A stretch of 64,000 nt of DNA from Leptospira licerasiae serovar Varillal str. VAR 010. Its GTDB lineage: Bacteria > Spirochaetota > Leptospiria > Leptospirales > Leptospiraceae. Of the stretch, positions 28,042-39,568 are shown piece by piece. Within the stretch, counting starts at the first letter, position 1; every line of letters starts with the position of its first letter. The DNA is taken from positions 64,501-128,500 of the forward strand of contig NZ_AHOO02000014.1 of NCBI RefSeq assembly GCF_000244755.1, written 5' to 3'. Under the pieces are notes generated by a model. It saw only the letters and a list, made by a program, of their open reading frames with translations, was not told the origin of the DNA and did no database searches. The translations under genes were made by a program, and so were the position numbers.

Positions 28042-28286
28042 TCCGTTACAATCTCCGAACGATATGTTTCAATCACATGATTTACTAATAGTTTTTCGCA
28101 GAGGTTCGCCACTGTTTTCTTTGCAGTTTCGAGATCGGGAGAGTCCAATTTTACTTCGATATATTTTCCGACCCTAACGTCTTGGACCGATTTTTCGCCC
28201 AGTTCTTGTAGAGTAGACTTTACAGTGTTCCCTTGAGGATCGAGAACTGATTCTTTTAGAGTTACATTGATTCTTGCGATAAACAT
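28038..28286 (-). CDS. purS: Phosphoribosylformylglycinamidine synthase subunit PurS
   Basis: The 82-residue PurS is typical: [20 protein letters not shown] near the start, then VRVGKYIEV and a central helix ending [15 protein letters not shown]. It bridges PurQ and PurL. Its start lies inside the last 25 bases of purC, so the two are coupled. This three-part enzyme indicates the small-PurL system. Confidence 0.93.
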   Translation of the reverse strand: MFIARINVTLKESVLDPQGNTVKSTLQELGEKSVQDVRVGKYIEVKLDSPDLETAKKTVANLCEKLLVNHVIETYRSEIVTE

Positions 28287-29131
28287 TTTAATAGTCGATC
28301 CTGTATTTCCTTATATGCCGCTTGTAATTCCACAATCAGACTCTCCGGCAAATCCGGAGGAGGGGGAACCTTGTTCCAACCGGACTTTTCCAGATAATTC
28401 CGTAAGATCTGTTTGTCCATGCTGGGAGGTGTGGTCCCGATAATGTAAGATTCTTTAGCCCAATAACGGGAAGAATCGGGGGTCAAAATCTCATCGATCA
28501 AGATGACCTTATCTTCCCAAATTCCGAATTCGAATTTGGTATCACAGAGCAAAATCCCGGCCCCAGCTACCAGTTCAGCGGCCCTGGTATAGAGGGAAAT
28601 CGATTTTTCCTTCAAAATAGAGAAGAGTTCGGACCCGATCTCATTTTTCATTCTCTCTTCGGAGATATTCTCATCGTGTCCTGTATCATTCTTGATCGCG
28701 GGAGTAAAAGCAGGCTCCGGCAGTTTTTCGGATTCTTGCAAACCGGGAGGAAGTTTTTTAAAAGCAAGTGTGCCTTCTTGTTTGTATTCCTTCCAACCGG
28801 AACCGGAAAGATAACCTCGCACCACACATTCAAAATCGATCCGCTTACATTTTTTGACTAAGACAGAACGATCTTTTAAATCAGGATGATCTTTAAATGG
28901 AGAAGGGAATTTAGAAACATCGGTCTCTATAATATGATTCGGAATATCCTTAAAGTAGGAGAACCATTCTGCGGAGATCTTATTTAAAACTTTTCCTTTG
29001 CCAGGAACGATCTGACGGAACACCACATCGAATGCAGAGATCCTATCCGTAGAAGATAATATCAGGGAATTTCCTAAATCGTATACGTCTCTGACTTTGC
29101 CAATATAAGAAGGTTTCGGGAGTTCGCTCAT
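28262..29131 (-). CDS. purC: SAICAR synthase
   Basis: The 289-residue enzyme ligates aspartate to CAIR. Markers are [21 protein letters not shown] at the start, [23 protein letters not shown], and LCDTKFEFG followed by [16 protein letters not shown]. Length and order are normal. It heads the order purC-purS-purQ, and its ATG overlaps the stop of the phosphatase gene upstream by four bases. Confidence 0.95.
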   Translation of the reverse strand: MSELPKPSYIGKVRDVYDLGNSLILSSTDRISAFDVVFRQIVPGKGKVLNKISAEWFSYFKDIPNHIIETDVSKFPSPFKDHPDLKDRSVLVKKCKRIDFECVVRGYLSGSGWKEYKQEGTLAFKKLPPGLQESEKLPEPAFTPAIKNDTGHDENISEERMKNEIGSELFSILKEKSISLYTRAAELVAGAGILLCDTKFEFGIWEDKVILIDEILTPDSSRYWAKESYIIGTTPPSMDKQILRNYLEKSGWNKVPPPPDLPESLIVELQAAYKEIQDRLLKCLSQESM

Positions 29132-30276
29132 CCTTGGATAACCATGAGAGCGATATCATCGTCGTGGGTCATGTTCCCCGAATGTGCCAATATCTTTTCC
29201 AGAGAAAAATTCAGTATATCTTCCTTGGATTCCACGGCATCTTTCAGGATCTTCTTCAGACTTTCTTCGCCCAAAATATTATAGTTCTCATCCGTTATTT
29301 CAGTGGCCCCGTCCGTGTAAAGTAATAGAGAAGCGCCTTTTTCCAAGACTACGGATCTAAACTCATCTTCTGTTCCAAGTTCTATCGGAATGATAAGAGG
29401 TCCCATACCTGGCAATTCATCGACATTACCATTATGGTAAAGCAACGGAGGAGGATGACCTCCATTCGCGTATTCGAAATTGCCTTTTTTATCCAAGATA
29501 CCGTAAAAGAATGTGATGGAAAAATCTTCAGGCAGTATCTTTTCCAATTGTTGTCTAAGAGTTTTTACTTTTTCGATAAGAGTATTACTTCTTCCTAAAT
29601 TGGAGACCTGCATCTTTACCATTGCGGAAAGAAGTGCTGCAGAAGGACCATGACCGGAACAATCCGCAATAAAGACATGAAGTTTGTCCTCTTCGATCCA
29701 TGCGTCTATAAAATCACCGCCGATCTGCATTAAAGGATGGAAGACCGAATTCACTTTGAAGCCGTTCCATTCCAATTGTTTTTCGGGAACAAGCTCCTGT
29801 TGCACCCTTCTTGCCATCACTAGTTCTTTTTCGTACTTTTTCTTTTGTTGTAAAAGTTCGTCCTGGAGATTTTTGATCCGAATAAATGCCCTGATCTTTG
29901 CGACCAATTCTTTCGGTTGGAAAGGTTTATGAAGAAAGTCGTCTCCTCCGTGGGCGATCGCCTCGTCGAATCCCAACTCCCTATTATAAGCCGTAATAAA
30001 AAGTATCGGAAGAAGATTAAATCTATCTATCTCTCTCAATTCTTTACAAAAAGAAAATCCATCCTGGCCAGGCATACTCACATCTAAAAGAAGTACATCT
30101 ACCTGGTTGGTCGCGAGAAGTGTGCGCGCCTCTTCCGTATTCATCGCGGTGAAAACTTGGAATCCCAGAGGTTTTAAAGTATGAACTAAAAGTTTAAGAT
30201 TAATATCCGAATCGTCGACCGCAAGGATAGAATAGTCGGAATAATTCAATTGGCTTTCTTGCTTCTCTCTATCCAC
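29128..30276 (-). CDS. Response regulator with PP2C (SpoIIE/RsbU) phosphatase output
   Basis: This 382-residue protein has a receiver domain at 14-135: acidic pair D21-D22, phospho-acceptor D65 ([12 protein letters not shown]) and K117 (LHKPFQ). A coiled coil links it to a SpoIIE-type PP2C phosphatase with [25 protein letters not shown] and GGHPPPLLY, all expected metal-binding sites. Such proteins dephosphorylate anti-sigma-antagonist proteins after phosphorylation of the receiver. No partner kinase is adjacent. Confidence 0.92.
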   Translation of the reverse strand: MDREKQESQLNYSDYSILAVDDSDINLKLLVHTLKPLGFQVFTAMNTEEARTLLATNQVDVLLLDVSMPGQDGFSFCKELREIDRFNLLPILFITAYNRELGFDEAIAHGGDDFLHKPFQPKELVAKIRAFIRIKNLQDELLQQKKKYEKELVMARRVQQELVPEKQLEWNGFKVNSVFHPLMQIGGDFIDAWIEEDKLHVFIADCSGHGPSAALLSAMVKMQVSNLGRSNTLIEKVKTLRQQLEKILPEDFSITFFYGILDKKGNFEYANGGHPPPLLYHNGNVDELPGMGPLIIPIELGTEDEFRSVVLEKGASLLLYTDGATEITDENYNILGEESLKKILKDAVESKEDILNFSLEKILAHSGNMTHDDDIALMVIQG

Positions 30277-30328
30277 GATCCATCCCTATCATTACAAAAT
30301 TCGTATTTTATAAAATTGAGTGAATTTT

Positions 30329-31012
30329 TCAATCCAACAATTCTTCTCTCACCGCTTTGATCTTATCCAAACGATAGACTATCCTGTATAAGATCAAAAA
30401 AAGTATATGATAGGCTAAGATCCCTATCCAAAAAGAAATCCTCATATCCGGATCCATCCCTTTTTTTCCCAACACGGAAGAAGGGTGATTTCCAGGATTG
30501 TCCATCCAGCGAATGGCTCCCCAGGTCAAGATCGCATTCACACTGCAAAACAAACTTAAAAAAGCGGAGAAGATATACTTTTTAGTTTGATCGAGAACTA
30601 AAAACCGCAATAGAAAATACGCCACAAGGCTAAGTACTAAAACGAAAAACGAATTTAAACGTGCATCGGTCGTATCCCAAGGAGTTCCCCAAGCCAAGTA
30701 CGCCCAGATCGGCCCTGAAAATAAAACACCGATCGCAAACAAAAGAGAGATCTTATTTGCGGAAAGTGAAAGTGTATCCCAGATCCTATTTTTAGTTACC
30801 AGGTAAGCGATCGCACAAATGGAGGAAATTCCGGGACCATATAAAGCAACCCAAGCCACAGGCACATGGAAATAAAAAATCCTGTGGGAGATCCCCTGTT
30901 CTAAGATCACATTCGGGTAATACAAACCCAGAAGCACTGCAAACGGAAAAATCGATAAAAACAAAAGAGAGAGTATCCAGTCCCAGGCGGGATGCAGGAG
31001 GCGAATATTCAT
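30329..31012 (-). CDS. ccmC: Heme exporter permease CcmC-like
   Basis: The 227-residue membrane protein has six helices. The heme-handling loop reads [12 protein letters not shown], a variant of the WGTWWVWDAR-type tryptophan-rich motif of CcmC, and histidines occur in FYFHVPVAW. It would work with CcmA and CcmB to load heme on CcmE for cytochrome c assembly. The other ccm genes are not in the window except the two upstream. Confidence 0.88.
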   Translation of the reverse strand: MNIRLLHPAWDWILSLLFLSIFPFAVLLGLYYPNVILEQGISHRIFYFHVPVAWVALYGPGISSICAIAYLVTKNRIWDTLSLSANKISLLFAIGVLFSGPIWAYLAWGTPWDTTDARLNSFFVLVLSLVAYFLLRFLVLDQTKKYIFSAFLSLFCSVNAILTWGAIRWMDNPGNHPSSVLGKKGMDPDMRISFWIGILAYHILFLILYRIVYRLDKIKAVREELLD

Positions 31013-31058
31013 ACGCTTGGAAGTGTGCAGGTATCCGCAATTTGTATCAACAAGAATC

Positions 31059-31727
31059 CTATTCGTCGGAAGTCATTTCTACCAGAAGTGCGCCCATGGA
31101 ACCGTAAAAAACAGAGAACGCCAAAATTAGACAAAAAGAACCTACCAAGGCGGAAAAAGGTTGGGAGATAAATTTTCTCTCCGCTTCCATTCCGTATAAA
31201 AAAACCGGAATAGAAAGAGGTACTAAAAGTAATGGAAGAAGTATCTCTTTCAGACGAGAAGATAAACTGATATGGGAAAGACAAACTCCTAAAAAGGAAA
31301 GGCATAATAGACCAGGAAAGAAGAATACTATCTGTCTTCCGAATTCGTTTATGTCAGCGGGGAATGCGGAGAACATCAACGCAAAAAGCCCCATCAGATA
31401 AATAGCTGCAGCACACAACGCGATAAATACTAAAATCGATTTAGAAAAATATAAAACCCAAGGAGAAATGAACAGCCTACTTGCGGTTCCACCGCCGGCC
31501 TCCCTCTCTTCCCAAGTAAACTGACCGACTAATACGAATGAGGCGACAAATAGAATAGCCCATTTTAATCCTATAAGAGCGATCAGATCTATTTTGCCGT
31601 TCCTCTCTAAAGCATAATGGAATAAAAACACCATTGCGGAAACTAAAACGAGTAAAGAAAGTATCCCGTTACTTGCTTTTCCTAAAAGCCGGAACTCTTT
31701 TCGGATCAGAGCTAAAATCGCTTTCAT
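31059..31727 (-). CDS. ccmB: Heme exporter permease CcmB-like
   Basis: This 222-residue protein has about six helices and the CcmB pattern: [20 protein letters not shown], then [20 protein letters not shown], an intracellular loop characteristic of the family. It forms the ABC transporter with CcmA, whose stop overlaps its ATG by four bases. Confidence is good from motif, length and context. Confidence 0.9.
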   Translation of the reverse strand: MKAILALIRKEFRLLGKASNGILSLLVLVSAMVFLFHYALERNGKIDLIALIGLKWAILFVASFVLVGQFTWEEREAGGGTASRLFISPWVLYFSKSILVFIALCAAAIYLMGLFALMFSAFPADINEFGRQIVFFFPGLLCLSFLGVCLSHISLSSRLKEILLPLLLVPLSIPVFLYGMEAERKFISQPFSALVGSFCLILAFSVFYGSMGALLVEMTSDE

Positions 31728-32404
31728 TTGGGATTTTCTCCCAATTCCAAAAGTCTGGACTTTGCATTTAAATTGAAATTAGGATCGTGGGTCACCATGA
31801 TAATAGAAGAAGTATCCAGAACATTCTCTAAAACCGTTCTTGCCTTGGATTCTCCTTCGCTATCCAAAGCGGTCAAAGGTTCGTCCAAAAGATAAAGATC
31901 CACGTTAGGCAAAAGAGCCCGCACCAATGCTGCCTTTTGTTTCATTCCTCGGGAAAAAGAAGAAACTGGATCTTTCCTTCTTTGCCAAAGACGAAAATCC
32001 TTTAACCAGGAAATAATCTGGTCCTCAGGACGGCAATCCCCTGCAATCCCTCTGAAATATTCCAGATTTTCCTCAAGACTTAAAGTGGTATATAAACCAA
32101 GATCATGGCCTAGATAGGAAAGTTGCGTAGACTTGGAAGAAGGGAATTTGATCTGATCCCTGAATTTATCGTGTTGCAGGATAGACTTAAGTAAAGTAGT
32201 CTTTCCTGAGCCGTTCATTCCCCTTACAAATAAAACTTCGTTCCGAAAAACGGAGAAGGAAACGTTCTTTAAAACCGATTTTCGTCCGATACTGTACGAT
32301 AGGCCGGAACATTCCAATACTGGGATCGATGTTTGTGATGAGACCAATGAGGACAATTTCCCTTTTAAAAGAGTATTTACAAGGCTTAAATTTTGCCAAG
32401 TCAC
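31724..32404 (-). CDS. ccmA: Heme exporter ATPase CcmA-like
   Basis: The ATP-binding subunit of the cytochrome c maturation ABC complex has Walker [10 protein letters not shown], signature [16 protein letters not shown], and Walker [13 protein letters not shown]. The signature has SRGMKQK in place of SGGQ, the CcmA form. The start is uncertain: GTG 32404 gives 226 residues, but TTG 32356 (AAGGG shortly before) would remove 16 residues and shorten the overlap with the divergent TPR gene. Confidence 0.88.
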   Translation of the reverse strand: MTWQNLSLVNTLLKGKLSSLVSSQTSIPVLECSGLSYSIGRKSVLKNVSFSVFRNEVLFVRGMNGSGKTTLLKSILQHDKFRDQIKFPSSKSTQLSYLGHDLGLYTTLSLEENLEYFRGIAGDCRPEDQIISWLKDFRLWQRRKDPVSSFSRGMKQKAALVRALLPNVDLYLLDEPLTALDSEGESKARTVLENVLDTSSIIMVTHDPNFNLNAKSRLLELGENPK

Positions 32405-33390
32405 TCTGCATATTCTTATTCTTGATCTTTCCTAATATTGCCTTTGCACAATTCAAAATAGGAGATTCGGAATACGCAGGTATACTCTGGGGAGAGAATG
32501 ATTTTTTAGATCCTGAGTTTTATCAAGATGGAAGCTTGGCACGTTCAGAGCAGGACTTTATAGTAGCGGCAGGCAGACATTGGAAAGGCGCCCCTCCCCC
32601 ATCTAAAGCAAGTTTCGAATACGAAGGAAAACAGATAGTAAACTGCGGTATCTTTAACAATGAAGCGGTAGGACTATTGCAGTCGGCAGATCCTAAAAAA
32701 AGAGAAAAGGCGATCTCCATGCTGGAAGCAGGGATGAGATTCGACCCTTCCTTCTTCGCTTTTAGATATAATTTAGGAAGAGCCTATCATATAGAAAAAA
32801 AATACCAAAAAGCGATCTTTCAGTACGAATACGCGATTGCAGAAGTCCCTAAATATTACAGGACTTATATACATTTGGGAGTACTTTATGAACTTCTGAA
32901 CGAACAGATCCAAGCGGTTATATATTATAAAAAAGCGGTCGAATTGAATCAATTCCAGACAGAGGCATTGGTGCTACTTGCGGAACATTATATCAGAACG
33001 GATCTGAAGAATAGGGCCCAGATCTATATTAAAAAAGCGTTATCCATAGACCAGAACAGCCCGGATGCCAAATTAGGACTAGCCCGTTTGGAGATCATGG
33101 GGGGCAGAGATTACTATGCCTATAAGATATTCAGAAATACCGACCTGTATGACGACCAAGGAAAGAAGAGACCTTATAATAAAAAATTCCATTTTTATTT
33201 TGCGGAGACGGCGAGTAAGATAGGCGATTATGTCACGGCTGCCAAAGAATATGAGGAGTTATTAAAATTCCCCAACGACCCATTCTTTACCGAATTTTCC
33301 CTGAAAATAATAGAAAGAAGAAGGGACCTGGCAAAAAGATTCGCAGAGATCAAGGCCGCAGACGAGGAAGCTGAGAAAGAGGGACAATAA
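32329..33390 (+). CDS. Secreted tetratricopeptide repeat protein
   Basis: The product has up to 353 residues, with ATGs at 32329, 32338 and 32347. A signal peptide runs to NIAFAQ. From about residue 140 come at least three TPR units ([56 protein letters not shown]), then a charged C-terminal helix. It is likely periplasmic or outer-membrane associated. Its 5' end overlaps the ccmA start on the other strand. Confidence 0.82.
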   Translation: MFVMRPMRTISLLKEYLQGLNFAKSLCIFLFLIFPNIAFAQFKIGDSEYAGILWGENDFLDPEFYQDGSLARSEQDFIVAAGRHWKGAPPPSKASFEYEGKQIVNCGIFNNEAVGLLQSADPKKREKAISMLEAGMRFDPSFFAFRYNLGRAYHIEKKYQKAIFQYEYAIAEVPKYYRTYIHLGVLYELLNEQIQAVIYYKKAVELNQFQTEALVLLAEHYIRTDLKNRAQIYIKKALSIDQNSPDAKLGLARLEIMGGRDYYAYKIFRNTDLYDDQGKKRPYNKKFHFYFAETASKIGDYVTAAKEYEELLKFPNDPFFTEFSLKIIERRRDLAKRFAEIKAADEEAEKEGQ

Positions 33391-33454
33391 CCTAAACCCG
33401 AAAAAGACTTGGCAAATCAAAATAATTCGTCCAATTTTACAGACGGAGGATCCA

Positions 33455-34078
33455 ATGAAAAACCAAACCAGGCTTTTCGCTTTGGCGACCCTCTTCTTCT
33501 TCGTACCACTATTGGCCCAACAAAAACAAAAGGTCAACGAGGCGGACGTATTTCAGGACGAAACCAGCGAGTACACCAAGTCCCTTAAAAAAATCATCGT
33601 AGGTCTAGAAGCAACGATCAACGAAAGATTAAAAGACTTGGAGCGCAAACACGATATTCTCGTGGTCCTGATGCCGAAGTATGAGAAACGCCAAACCATT
33701 GTCACGGAAGACATTCCTTTCCAAGTTCAGGACGGTTACGAAAGCAATTTGCTCAAGTACATTACCTTCCAGTTCAACAGCGGAAAGGTATCCGATATCA
33801 CTCTAGCATCCGAAAGTAAAAGGATCTACTACGAGGTGATGTTCGAGAATAAAAAAATAGTCTTCAAACCGACAGATTTAAAATCGAGCGAGGTTACTCA
33901 TGAGGTTTTTGAAAAAACCGAAATAACCAGACTCAACGAGATGTCTCTCGAAAACCAGATCAAAGCTCTCCGATTGTTAGAAGCAAGTCTTCGTTCTTCC
34001 ATTTACCGGATAGACATTCTATTAGCTTTGTATAAGGACAAAAAAGACCGCAAAAACTTGTATCATATCGAGTTCTAA
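33455..34078 (+). CDS. Exported hypothetical protein
   Basis: This 207-residue protein has a signal peptide (MKNQTRLFALATLFFFVPLLAQQ). The rest is a coiled-coil-like segment (VGLEATINERLKDLERKHD), a beta-rich middle and a C-terminal helix pair. No family is recognised. A GGAGGA ribosome-binding site lies about six bases before the ATG. It follows the TPR gene by 65 bases and ends before a good terminator, so the two probably form a short operon. Confidence 0.75.
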   Translation: MKNQTRLFALATLFFFVPLLAQQKQKVNEADVFQDETSEYTKSLKKIIVGLEATINERLKDLERKHDILVVLMPKYEKRQTIVTEDIPFQVQDGYESNLLKYITFQFNSGKVSDITLASESKRIYYEVMFENKKIVFKPTDLKSSEVTHEVFEKTEITRLNEMSLENQIKALRLLEASLRSSIYRIDILLALYKDKKDRKNLYHIEF

Positions 34079-34106
34079 AAAACTCTTTCGATCTAGTTTT
34101 GTTGAG

Positions 34107-34136
34107 ACCCCGAGGTGCTTACCTTGGGGTTTTTTA
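34107..34136 (+). terminator. Rho-independent terminator
   Basis: A 9-base-pair stem (ACCCCGAGG/CCTTGGGGT with one G-T pair) and a six-base loop are followed by a run of T. It ends the transcript of the exported protein at 33455-34078. Confidence 0.85.
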
Positions 34137-34161
34137 TTGGCAGAAGGTCCGTTCAAACGAA

Positions 34162-34848
34162 TCAATTTGCTGCAGCGGCAGAAGAAGAATTTAGACTCTC
34201 CATCTCCACAACTCTAGAACAAAACTTTTTCGCGGATTTAATATTGTGCGTCACCCAAAGAATGGTAACACCTTCTCTCTTGTTCAAATCAGAAAGAGCC
34301 TGCAATACCTGATGATTCAAGATAGGATCTAAAGCGGAAGTAGCTTCATCCAAACATAAAATTTTAGGACGACAAAGTAACGCGCGAAGAAGAGAAAATC
34401 TTTGCAGCTCCCCTCCTGAAAAAAAAGAAGGAAGACGATTTCTATCCTTTCCTTCTAATCCCAAGATAGGTATCCACTTTTCCAACAAAGATTCGTACAA
34501 GTTTTCTTCTTTGAATAATTGTAATGGTTCTCTTAAACTTTTTTCCAAAGTCCACATTGGATTAAAACCCAAAACAGGATCTTGGAAAACGGGCTGGATC
34601 CATCTGGCTGGGATATCTTTTCTGGATTTCCCAAAAATCTGAATGCTTCCTGTTTTTTTCCAAGAAGAAGGGATCGGAAGGTCTAATATTAGTCGTAAGA
34701 GTGTGGACTTTCCGGAACCGGAACGGCCCAAAATACCGAGAAATTCTCCTGCTTCTACTTGCAGATTTACCCCGGACAAGTAGGTTCTTTCGGAAGAAGA
34801 TAGGGAAACTTCTTCCAGAACGACGATCGGTTCTTTTTTCTCGGACAC
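34162..34848 (-). CDS. ABC transporter ATPase, peptide/nickel type
   Basis: This 228-residue ABC ATPase has Walker A GRSGSGKST, signature FFSGGELQRFSLLRALL, Walker B ILCLDEATSALDP and a WVTHNIKSA switch histidine. The QDPVLGFNPMWTLEKSL segment resembles OppF/DppF or NikE subunits. No permease or binding protein is adjacent, so it is an orphan component. It ends with an SSSAAAAN tail close to the terminator. Confidence 0.85.
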   Translation of the reverse strand: MSEKKEPIVVLEEVSLSSSERTYLSGVNLQVEAGEFLGILGRSGSGKSTLLRLILDLPIPSSWKKTGSIQIFGKSRKDIPARWIQPVFQDPVLGFNPMWTLEKSLREPLQLFKEENLYESLLEKWIPILGLEGKDRNRLPSFFSGGELQRFSLLRALLCRPKILCLDEATSALDPILNHQVLQALSDLNKREGVTILWVTHNIKSAKKFCSRVVEMESLNSSSAAAAN

Positions 34849-34900
34849 GGATACCGGTTTAGTGCTTGCTTAGAATTCTGACAACCAATCCCTTAAAGAA

Positions 34901-35797
34901 ATGAGTTTGAAAATTACGGAAGTAGGACCAAGAGATGGACTTCAAAACGAAAAGTTGGAGGTCCCCACAGAGGATAAATTACTATATATACAGAAGCTTG
35001 TCGAAGCGGGCCTAAAACATATAGAAGCCACTTCTTTCGTAAGAAAAGAAAACATCCCTCAACTCGGAGATGCAAAAGAACTCTCCGCATCTTTAAATTT
35101 GAATGGAGATGTTCACTTTAGCGCACTCACTCCGAATTTAAAAGGATACCAAGCCGCAATCTCTTCCGGATTTAAAGAAGTGGCGGTATTCACCGCTGCG
35201 TCCGAATCGTTCACAAAAAAGAATATCAATCGGACCATCCAAGAATCCATAGACGGTTTTAAGGAAATTTTTGCAGAAGCAAAGAAGGATGGAATATTAG
35301 TAAGAGGTTATGTTTCTACAGTAATCGATTGTCCTTACGAAGGAAAGATCGATCCGAAAAAAGTTTTAGAAGTTTCTAAAATACTTTTGGACCAAGGAGC
35401 TTACGAGATCTCTTTGGGAGAAACGATCGGCACTGCGGTTCCTGCAGAAGTGGAAAAATTGTTGGATATTCTTCTGAAAGAAATCCCTGCGGAAAAATTT
35501 GCGGGGCATTTTCATGATACCTACGGGATGGCGATCTCCAATGTCCAGAAATCCTATGAGTTAGGAATTCGATCTTTCGATTCTTCTTCCGGTGGTTTGG
35601 GCGGATGTCCTTATGCAAAAGGCGCTTCCGGGAACTTAGCCACAGAGGATTTAGTTTACTTCTTCCACAAATCAGGAATACAAACGGGGATAGATCTTTC
35701 CAAATTATTGGAAGCTTCCGCATTTATGGAAGGTATCTTACAAAGAAAACTAGCTTCTCGTTCCTATATCGCATTAAAAGCAAAAGCGGCTTCTTAA
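34901..35797 (+). CDS. mvaB: Hydroxymethylglutaryl-CoA lyase
   Basis: The 298-residue TIM-barrel lyase splits HMG-CoA to acetoacetate and acetyl-CoA. It has the substrate segment EVGPRDGLQNEK at residue 7, VEATSF-type strand, FAGHFHDTYGMA metal ligands, and the signature GGLGGCPYAKGASGNLATED with the active cysteine. Start overlaps no gene. It likely serves leucine or branched-chain catabolism or acetoacetate recycling. Confidence 0.93.
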   Translation: MSLKITEVGPRDGLQNEKLEVPTEDKLLYIQKLVEAGLKHIEATSFVRKENIPQLGDAKELSASLNLNGDVHFSALTPNLKGYQAAISSGFKEVAVFTAASESFTKKNINRTIQESIDGFKEIFAEAKKDGILVRGYVSTVIDCPYEGKIDPKKVLEVSKILLDQGAYEISLGETIGTAVPAEVEKLLDILLKEIPAEKFAGHFHDTYGMAISNVQKSYELGIRSFDSSSGGLGGCPYAKGASGNLATEDLVYFFHKSGIQTGIDLSKLLEASAFMEGILQRKLASRSYIALKAKAAS

Positions 35798-35820
35798 TTA
35801 GAAGTCGCTAAGAGCAAAAT

Positions 35821-36735
35821 ATGCCCCCTTCTTCCGTCCTCAAAGAGAAAGATCTGAAAAAAAGTTTCGATCTTCTCTATAAAAACTATACCAAACCTGA
35901 ATTTTTAGATTCCGATCCTTTATTCTTATGTTATCTATACGACTCTCCGGAAGATAGGGAGTTTGTAGGACTTCTATCGGCATTATTTGCCTACGGGAAT
36001 GTGACTGCGATCCGAGGCTTTCTCTCTAGACTTCTGGAACCGATGGGTAAACACCCCAAACAATATTTACTCAATCATGGCACCAAAATTTGGAAAAATA
36101 AACTAGGATCTTATCGTTTCCAAAAAGAAAAGGACATTCTTTTATTCTTGCAAGCGATCCGACTTGCCTATCTGGAAATTGAAAAATCAGGAGAGAAGTT
36201 TTTAGAATCCTGGTTTAGTCCGGTCCATCCAAAGGATGCAGGTTTAGAAAAAAGGATCTACGGTTTCCAATCCAGACTTTCCGAAATTTTAGAGGACTTA
36301 GATCCAGGTTGGAAGTCCTACGGACTTGGTTTTTTGATCGGACTCGGAAATCCAAAATCTGCACATAAACGTTATTGTATGTTCCTAAGATGGATGGTCC
36401 GTAAAGAAGAGCCTGATCTGGGACTATACAAACGGATCCAAACCTCGGAGTTATTATTTCCGTTAGATACTCATATAAATCGTCTTTCCAATATTTTGGG
36501 AATTACCGAAAGAAGGACTTCCGATCTCAAAAAATCAAGGGAGGTCACAGACTATTTCCAAAAGTTTTATCCCGAAGATCCGTTGAGAATGGACTTCGCT
36601 CTTTGTAGGCTTGGGATCTTGCGCAAATGCAAAAGTGTTTATATCGCCGAACTATGCGAGTCTTGCGATCTAAAAGAAGTTTGTAAGATTTACGGGAAAA
36701 AAAAGAAGAAAGTTGGTACCGCCACGGAGAATTGA
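35821..36735 (+). CDS. TIGR02757 family protein
   Basis: The 304-residue protein matches TIGR02757 (DUF2400): LLYKNYTKPEFLDSDPLFL, YGNVTAIRGFLSRLLEPMG, RRMLFLRWMVR-type strand (MFLRWMVRKEEPDLG) and DTHINRLSNILGITERRTSD. The C-terminus carries four cysteines (CKSVYIAELCESCDLKEVC), which resemble an Fe-S cluster site like that of HhH-GPD glycosylases. Function is not established. Its last 22 bases overlap the opposite-strand tRNA-Glu gene. Confidence 0.85.
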   Translation: MPPSSVLKEKDLKKSFDLLYKNYTKPEFLDSDPLFLCYLYDSPEDREFVGLLSALFAYGNVTAIRGFLSRLLEPMGKHPKQYLLNHGTKIWKNKLGSYRFQKEKDILLFLQAIRLAYLEIEKSGEKFLESWFSPVHPKDAGLEKRIYGFQSRLSEILEDLDPGWKSYGLGFLIGLGNPKSAHKRYCMFLRWMVRKEEPDLGLYKRIQTSELLFPLDTHINRLSNILGITERRTSDLKKSREVTDYFQKFYPEDPLRMDFALCRLGILRKCKSVYIAELCESCDLKEVCKIYGKKKKKVGTATEN

Positions 36736-36788
36736 ACTCCGGTTACCAGGATGAAAACCTGGTGTCCTAACCACTAGACGATGGCGGC
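36714..36788 (-). tRNA. tRNA-Glu (UUC)
   Basis: The minus strand folds as a full cloverleaf: acceptor GCCGCCA paired with TGGCGGT (G1-U72), anticodon stem CCAGG/CCTGG with loop TTTTCAT reading anticodon TTC, T-arm with TTCAATT, and an encoded CCA end at 36714-36716. The 3' end overlaps the end of the TIGR02757 gene on the other strand. Confidence 0.93.
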
Positions 36789-36808
36789 GTTTTATTTAGC
36801 TCAAGCCT

Positions 36809-36881
36809 TGAGTCGTTTGGGATTCGAACCCAAGACCCTCTCATTAAAAGTGAGATGCTCTACCGACTGAGCTAACGACTC
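36809..36881 (-). tRNA. tRNA-Lys (UUU)
   Basis: The minus strand cloverleaf has acceptor GAGTCGT/ACGACTC, anticodon stem TCTCA/TGAGA with loop CTTTTAA giving anticodon TTT, and the T-loop TTCGAAT. CCA is not encoded after the discriminator base. It lies 20 bases from tRNA-Glu on the same strand. Confidence 0.95.
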
Positions 36882-36996
36882 GACGTAAGAACACGATATT
36901 TTTCGACCCTCTCTGGTCAAACGAATTTCATATAGTTTTTTACTAGTTTCGAGAAGATTCTAAACGCAAAAAAATCCGAAAAAACTTTGTCCGATC

Positions 36997-38274
<1,278 letters not shown>

Positions 38275-38339
38275 TTATTCCTTAATTCCTGTTTCTTTTT
38301 GTATACGATTTCAATTTTTACACGCTCTTCTTTATACCA

Positions 38340-39371
38340 TCAGACCGGTCGTGCATCTTTCAATTTCCAAGTCTGGTCTAATACCGCTTCCAGCGCATCT
38401 ACATTGATCGCAAATCCGCAGGCGTCTTTTTGAGTTCCGGAGAATAGTTCATATAAATGATCATAAGCCCCTCCGGTTAGAACCGGTTCTGAACTTCCTG
38501 ACACATAACCTTGGAAAACGAATCCAGTATAATATTCCAAATCCGGAATAAGAGTATAATCCGAACAAAATTCCAAACCGGGAGTTTTGCCGAGTGACCC
38601 AATAATTTCCCCCGTTTCGGAGATGATCTTTTGGAAAGAATCGGAAAGTCCTAAAGAAGCAAACTTTTTACCTAGATCTTCCTTATGTGAAACAAATCCT
38701 AAACATAAAGATTCCAATACCGGGAAAATCCGGGAAGCGTTTCTACTTTCCAGAAAACGGCGGATCTCCGGAAGATTTTTCCTATATAATAAAAACGACA
38801 ATTGCCTTTTTTCGGATCTGGAAAGTTCTAATGACTCCAGAACGGAATGAAAAACTCCCACGTTACCGATAACAACGGTTAAAGGCGAACGCAGTTTAAT
38901 TCCGGAGAATAAACCGGAAATCTCTTTCAAAATTCCTAAAATAGCTGGAGCTCCCGAACCGCCTATATGCTCGGCGCCTACTTGTAGGATCTCTTTTCTA
39001 GATCCGCTCTTCCTACCATAGTCTCTGAAAATTTTTCCCTGATAAAAGATACGTTGGTTTTCTTTGCGGTGCGCAAAACCGGCCATACCTTTTACAGCCT
39101 GAACGGTCAAATCCGCGCTAGGAGAGATCTCATTTCCATCAGAATCCCTGAATCTGTACAGTGCTGAGGAATCTTCTGCCGACATGGTAAGCAAAAAAGA
39201 GGAAGAATAATCGAAAGAAGGTAAAAATACCTCAGAGTATTTGAATTCTTTGAGCTTGGAACCGAAGGAATTTAAAAGTTCCCTTCTTTCCGAACTCTCG
39301 TTCGGTCCAAAAAAATGAAATCCGTCCGGGATCCATTTTTTCTCACTAAACTCTGGAGGATTATGTGTCAT
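38340..39371 (-). CDS. hisZ: ATP phosphoribosyltransferase regulatory subunit
   Basis: The 343-residue form starting MTHNPPEFSEKKWIPDGFH is preferred over ATG-free extension to 39527, because the extra 52 residues have no family character. It is a catalytically dead histidyl-tRNA-synthetase paralogue that activates short HisG. The aaRS-like segments are present: SADLTVQAVKG, IFYQGKIFRDYG, and TGGAYDHLYELF in place of GGRYD. HisG is not in the window. It is upstream of purA. Confidence 0.82.
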   Translation of the reverse strand: MTHNPPEFSEKKWIPDGFHFFGPNESSERRELLNSFGSKLKEFKYSEVFLPSFDYSSSFLLTMSAEDSSALYRFRDSDGNEISPSADLTVQAVKGMAGFAHRKENQRIFYQGKIFRDYGRKSGSRKEILQVGAEHIGGSGAPAILGILKEISGLFSGIKLRSPLTVVIGNVGVFHSVLESLELSRSEKRQLSFLLYRKNLPEIRRFLESRNASRIFPVLESLCLGFVSHKEDLGKKFASLGLSDSFQKIISETGEIIGSLGKTPGLEFCSDYTLIPDLEYYTGFVFQGYVSGSSEPVLTGGAYDHLYELFSGTQKDACGFAINVDALEAVLDQTWKLKDARPV

Positions 39372-39568
39372 CTGTTCTTTACGAAAAGCCCCAAAGAACA
39401 GTTCCTTTTGCCTAGGGTAGAATTCAAATCGTTTTTCCCAAAAAATAGAATGACAATAAGCCTTCCAAGGATAGAAAGTATTCTCCGGAAATCGCGTATC
39501 GAACCTTAAAGTTCGAGCTCTAAGCACCGAAACCAGATTAACCGCAAGACCCTAGACAGAGACGTATC

